A stretch of DNA of 9,519 nucleotides, taken from positions 1-9,519 of the forward strand of contig JAIRSV010000034.1 in NCBI GenBank assembly GCA_031255275.1, written 5' to 3'. Under the pieces are notes generated by a model. The model did not search any database, was not told the DNA's origin, and saw only the letters and a program-made list of their open reading frames with translations. This document shows positions 7,461-9,519 of the stretch, piece by piece. Position 1 is the first letter of the stretch, and each line of letters starts with the position of its first letter. The translations under genes were made by a program, and so were the position numbers. The DNA comes from Proteiniphilum sp. GTDB lineage: Bacteria > Bacteroidota > Bacteroidia > Bacteroidales > Dysgonomonadaceae.

Positions 7461-7492
7461 CAAATATAGGCATTGAAATGGAGTTTAACAAA
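7461..7492 (-). promoter_or_regulatory. Bacteroidetes-type promoter for the zapA-rny operon
   Basis: On the minus strand TTTG (7492-7489) is followed by exactly 20 bases and then TATATTTG (7468-7461). This is a full match to the TTTG / TAnnTTTG promoter of Bacteroidetes. Transcription should begin near 7455, leaving a leader of only about 14 bases before the ATG at 7441. It would drive the coiled-coil gene, zapA, the 6S-like RNA and rny. Confidence 0.8.
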
Positions 7493-7931
7493 TTAATTGT
7501 TTTTTATTTTTCATAATGATCTGCTGATTAGCAATTATCAAACCGGCAAACCGGCATATCATCATTTCATTCAGTCGATTCGGAGATCATTACGGTCTGT
7601 CCGGATGGTTTGCTGCATTTTAATCGGGCTCAATACTCTTAAATTTATATGTAACGATCGGGGATGAAAGCATACCGAATTTATCACAACTCGTAATAAT
7701 ATTCTATTTTCCTGCAAGACCTCCTGCTTTTTTGACCTGAATGGATGCAGTGCATTTGACAAACGTATTCGGGTATGAGCCGTGGCGTCCGCCGTTGTCC
7801 GGTGCAAGGTATAATTGCCGATAAACTGCTTATCGGTAATGCTTTTCGGAGGGGGGAAAGCCATGATGATTTCAATTATATACAAATAAAGAATGACAGA
7901 TGCGTCAGCTCTGGTATGAAATAAAATATCT
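7493..7931. other. Intergenic region without a convincing gene
   Basis: This gap of about 440 bases separates the minus-strand operon from the tRNA locus. It holds AACCGGCA repeated twice in tandem (7541-7556), the palindrome ATGCA-G-TGCAT (7745-7755), and a strong stem-loop at 7814-7840. A minus-strand open frame (ATG at 7864, stop at 7571, 98 residues) has no recognisable domain, no clear promoter and contains the stem-loop. It is not called as a gene. Nothing else could be supported. Confidence 0.5.
7814..7840. other. Strong intergenic stem-loop
   Basis: ATTGCCGATAA (7814-7824) pairs with TTATCGGTAAT (7830-7840) around the loop ACTGC. This gives 11 pairs with one G-U. On the plus strand it is followed by GCTTTTC, a weak T-run. 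There is no gene directly upstream on either strand that it would obviously terminate. It could be a terminator, part of a small RNA, or a protein-binding dyad. Confidence 0.55.
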
Positions 7932-7962
7932 TTTGCAGATAACCGGAAAAGTACTACTTTTG
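7932..7962 (+). promoter_or_regulatory. Promoter of the tRNA-Arg locus
   Basis: TTTG (7932-7935), a 19-base spacer and TACTTTTG (7955-7962) make a full-match Bacteroidetes promoter. The start would be near 7969, a few bases before the first base of the tRNA-like sequence at 7974. That is the normal layout for a tRNA gene here. It shows that the truncated tRNA once was, or still is, the 5' part of a transcribed tRNA gene. No comparable promoter lies directly before the complete tRNA at 8090, so this one may serve both. Confidence 0.75.
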
Positions 7963-7973
7963 CAAATCCGTCC

Positions 7974-8015
7974 GGCGCGGTAGTTCAATGGATAGAATAG
8001 AAGTTTCCTAAACTT
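7974..8015 (+). pseudogene. Truncated tRNA-Arg(CCU) gene, 5' half only
   Basis: The sequence reads as a tRNA from position 1 to the anticodon arm: acceptor strand GGCGCGG (7974-7980), TA, D-arm GTTC-AATGGATA-GAAT, then anticodon arm AAGT-TTCCTAA-ACTT with anticodon CCT (8007-8009). After 8015 the match ends. The outermost anticodon-stem pair becomes G-G. There is no T-arm with TTCRA and no CCGCGCC acceptor strand anywhere downstream in the window. The gene has an intact promoter just upstream, so it looks like a host tRNA-Arg gene cut in the anticodon arm, most likely by integration of the element that carries the recombinase at 8249. It could also be a decayed tandem copy. Confidence 0.75.
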
Positions 8016-8016
8016 G

Positions 8017-8038
8017 TTTTGTGAGCAAAGCTACAAAA
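8017..8038 (+). repeat. Stem-loop directly after the truncated tRNA
   Basis: TTTTGT (8017-8022) and ACAAAA (8033-8038) are perfect inverted arms. Inside them AGC-AAA-GCT (8024-8032) extends the stem past a one-base bulge. It begins two bases after the point where the tRNA match ends. It may be an arm of the recombination site, or a structure in the transcript that leads into the complete tRNA. There is no T-run, so it is not a standard terminator. Confidence 0.5.
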
Positions 8039-8089
8039 GAGAACTGGAATAAAATAGTGTTCTTTAAATCGAATATAAGAACAATGTAA

Positions 8090-8164
8090 GCCCCTGTAGT
8101 TCAACGGATAGAACGTCGGTTTCCTAAACCGAAAATATGAGTTCGATTCTCATCGGGGGTACCA
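8090..8164 (+). tRNA. tRNA-Arg (anticodon CCU), complete, with encoded CCA
   Basis: The full cloverleaf is visible. The acceptor GCCCCTG (8090-8096) pairs with CGGGGGT (8154-8160), using G-U at the first and sixth pairs. D-arm: GTTC-AACGGATA-GAAC. Anticodon stem-loop: TCGGT-TTCCTAA-ACCGA, with anticodon CCT at 8123-8125. T-arm: ATGAG-TTCGATT-CTCAT. Discriminator A is at 8161, and CCA is encoded at 8162-8164. It decodes AGG. Its acceptor and stems differ from the truncated tRNA at 7974, so it is not a simple copy, but the D-arm and anticodon loop are nearly the same. It lies between the broken tRNA and the recombinase gene, and so is probably inside, or at the edge of, the integrated element. 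Confidence 0.95.
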
Positions 8165-8179
8165 TTAAGGCTATCATAT

Positions 8180-8214
8180 TTTCATAGAATCCGCAAAAAA
8201 CAGCTATTTTTGCG
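8180..8214 (+). promoter_or_regulatory. Candidate recombinase promoter with overlapping inverted repeat
   Basis: TATTTTTG (8205-8212) is a full match to the Bacteroidetes -7 element. It has TTTC (8180-8183) 21 bases upstream as a weak -33. The start would be near 8219 and the recombinase ATG is at 8249. The -7 element lies inside a perfect inverted repeat, CGCAAAAA (8192-8199) / TTTTTGCG (8207-8214). A protein binding this dyad would block the promoter, so autoregulation by the recombinase or control by an element-encoded regulator is plausible. Confidence 0.45.
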
Positions 8215-8221
8215 ATGAAAT

Positions 8222-8240
8222 GTTCTACAATAGTTCTACA
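8222..8240 (+). repeat. Direct repeat GTTCTACA, 11-bp period
   Basis: GTTCTACA occurs at 8222-8229 and again at 8233-8240, one DNA helical turn apart, in the leader just before the recombinase start codon. The related TGTTCT (8058-8063) and its inverse AGAACA (8078-8083) lie on the other side of the complete tRNA. The spacing suits cooperative binding of a recombinase, excisionase or regulator. The role is inferred. Confidence 0.5.
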
Positions 8241-8248
8241 GAAATGCT

Positions 8249-9519
8249 ATGACTACATTCAAAGCGGAAATATACGCCCATCACAAAAAGAGAGATGGTA
8301 CCTATAACATCAAAATACGAGTTACGCATAATCGGCAAAAGAGGTACCTGGATACTCCCTATTATATAACCAGAGATGATGTTACCCAGAAAACATTTAA
8401 AATCAAAAATCAGTATTACATAGATAAAACTAATGAGACCATTAAAGATTATCGGAGAAAATGTGATGATTGCGGTTTGCTGGTTAAAAGCATGACTATA
8501 GACCAGGTGGTAGAGTTAATTACAAAGGAGCAGAAAGAGGCAAAGTTTGATCTGGATATAGTTGCGTATGGGAGAGAGTTTGCTAAGCAGTTAAAAGCTA
8601 CTGGACATAAAGGAAATGCTCTAACATACGAAAATGCTTTGAATAATTTAGTCAAATTTGTAGATAGGGAAAATATAAGTATCCACGAAATGACATCAAA
8701 ATTTGTTCAGGATTGGATTATGTGGATAAAAGAACAGCCATCCCGCACAAATAGGAAAAAGGGAGAGCGTGCCCAGTCTTTATATCCCAGTAATTTACGT
8801 GCCTTGCATAACAGAGCTAAAGAGGAGTTCAATAATGAGGATTTGGGAATAATAAATATTCCTCTTTCTCCGTTTAAGAAGATCCCGAAAATACCACAAA
8901 CTCGAAAGCGTGCTCTGGATGTTAAGCAGCTGAGGAAGCTGATGGAGTTGGACTATACTTTTATCCTTCAGCCAGGGAACAATCGGTTTAACTTAGCAAA
9001 GGATGTTTTTCTGTTAAGTTTTGGGCTTATAGGGATGAATGCAGCGGATCTTTATAATTGTGATTACTATAAAGATGGCAGGATCACATATCAGAGGACT
9101 AAAACAAAAAATAGGCGTTCTGATAAGGCTGAAATATCAATAAAGGTAGAGCCAGAAATAAAAGCTCTTTTTGATAAGTACAGGGATACTACCGGTGAAC
9201 GTGTTTTTTGTTTTTATAAAATGTATTCAAGTGTGGATACATTTACGACCGCCATAAACGGTTTTGATAGAACCGATGAAAATGGGAATAGGCATATCGT
9301 AGGATTAAAAAAGATCGGCGATTTACTTGGTGTTGAGGATCTGGAATTTTATGCAGCCAGGCACACATGGGCTACTATAGCTGCTAATGACGCTGGGATA
9401 GATAAATTCACCGTTCATACAGCACTGAATCATGTGGATGAGCAGATGAAAGTAACCGATATGTACATAAGAAAGTCCTGGGATCCGATTGATAGAGCTA
9501 ATCAAAAAAGATCGGAAAG
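8249..9519 (+). CDS. Tyrosine recombinase / integrase (partial, 3' end beyond window)
   Basis: The open frame from ATG 8249 to the window edge encodes 423 residues without a stop. It should catalyse site-specific integration and excision of a mobile element. Residues about 1-100 resemble the arm-binding N-terminal domain of Bacteroidetes integrases, about 105-215 the SAM-like core-binding domain, and about 225 onward the catalytic domain. Catalytic positions are Lys285 or Lys287 (TKTKN), Arg371 in YAARHTWAT (368-376), His395 in LNHVDEQ, and nucleophile Tyr406 in DMYIR. In box I the usual Arg is Asn264 (LIGMNAADLY), and Tyr368 stands where box II often has His or Lys. Other Bacteroidetes integrases also vary there. 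An earlier ATG at 8244 stops at once, so 8249 is the start. Adjacency to a tRNA-Arg marks the left end of an integrated element. The protein is probably nearly complete, given its length after Tyr406. Confidence 0.93.
   Translation, partial: MTTFKAEIYAHHKKRDGTYNIKIRVTHNRQKRYLDTPYYITRDDVTQKTFKIKNQYYIDKTNETIKDYRRKCDDCGLLVKSMTIDQVVELITKEQKEAKFDLDIVAYGREFAKQLKATGHKGNALTYENALNNLVKFVDRENISIHEMTSKFVQDWIMWIKEQPSRTNRKKGERAQSLYPSNLRALHNRAKEEFNNEDLGIINIPLSPFKKIPKIPQTRKRALDVKQLRKLMELDYTFILQPGNNRFNLAKDVFLLSFGLIGMNAADLYNCDYYKDGRITYQRTKTKNRRSDKAEISIKVEPEIKALFDKYRDTTGERVFCFYKMYSSVDTFTTAINGFDRTDENGNRHIVGLKKIGDLLGVEDLEFYAARHTWATIAANDAGIDKFTVHTALNHVDEQMKVTDMYIRKSWDPIDRANQKRSE

Larger units (their letters stand above)
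8016..9519 (+). mobile_element. Left end of a tRNA-Arg-associated integrated element
   Basis: From about 8016 the sequence no longer matches the host tRNA it follows. It is more AT-rich than the operons to the left and encodes a tyrosine recombinase reading inward. The left boundary is placed where the truncated tRNA-Arg ends. If the complete tRNA-Arg is instead the restored attachment site, the boundary would lie near 8164. Cargo genes and the right end are outside the window, so whether this is a prophage, a conjugative element or an integrative mobilisable element cannot be told. Confidence 0.7.

Noticed and set aside
7541..7556. AACCGGCA tandem duplication as a regulatory site
   Set aside because: Only two 8-base copies, upstream of a promoter that already matches fully. 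A chance duplication is as likely.
7714..7733. Plus-strand intrinsic terminator (GCAAGACCTCCTGC then six T)
   Set aside because: The stem has a mismatch and only a two-base loop, and there is no plus-strand gene upstream to end.
7571..7864. 98-codon minus-strand open frame in the intergenic region
   Set aside because: No recognisable domain, no promoter of the local type with proper spacing, and a strong stem-loop within it. It cannot be supported as a gene, though a lineage-specific protein is not excluded.
8449..8655. 68-codon minus-strand open frame inside the integrase
   Set aside because: Shadow of the integrase coding region.

Overview
The window looks like a chromosomal segment from a member of the Bacteroidales (Bacteroidetes). 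Three things point there. Promoters follow the Bacteroidetes pattern (TTTG, about 20 bases, TAnnTTTG), with very clear examples at 7461-7492 (minus) and 7932-7962 (plus). Translation starts lack strong Shine-Dalgarno sequences. The gene sets (GH133-type debranching enzyme / glycosyltransferase / GH57 protein, and coiled-coil protein / zapA / 6S-like RNA / rny) are arrangements I associate with that order. The genus cannot be fixed from the sequence alone.

Layout. 1-491: non-coding, with eight tandem copies of a 20-base unit (71-230) and a weak promoter candidate just before the first gene. 492-5146 (plus): a tight three-gene cassette for alpha-glucan storage metabolism, comprising a glycogen debranching enzyme, a GT-B glycosyltransferase that is the likely glycogen synthase, and a GH57 family protein. 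The spacers are 10 and 22 bases. 5130-7441 (minus): a housekeeping operon read the other way. Its order of transcription is a small coiled-coil (ZapB-like) protein, ZapA, a candidate 6S RNA, and ribonuclease Y. Its last gene overlaps the GH57 gene tail to tail by 17 bases. 7442-7973: mostly non-coding, holding the operon promoter, a strong orphan stem-loop and a tRNA promoter. 7974-8164: the 5' half of a tRNA-Arg(CCU) gene that stops after the anticodon arm, then a complete tRNA-Arg(CCU) gene about 75 bases further on. 8249-9519: a tyrosine recombinase gene that runs off the window, in visibly more AT-rich sequence.

How the parts relate. The glucan cassette would build the linear polymer (glycosyltransferase), trim branches (debranching enzyme) and remodel chains (GH57). 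However, the GH57 protein has Asn where the family's catalytic Asp is expected, so its activity is open to question. The minus-strand operon links Z-ring assembly, RNA-polymerase regulation and RNA decay. The right end is most simply read as the left edge of an integrated element. It appears to have recombined inside the anticodon arm of a host tRNA-Arg gene and to carry, or restore, an intact tRNA-Arg of the same anticodon. This tRNA arrangement is the most unusual thing in the window. No entirely new defence or other system could be identified.
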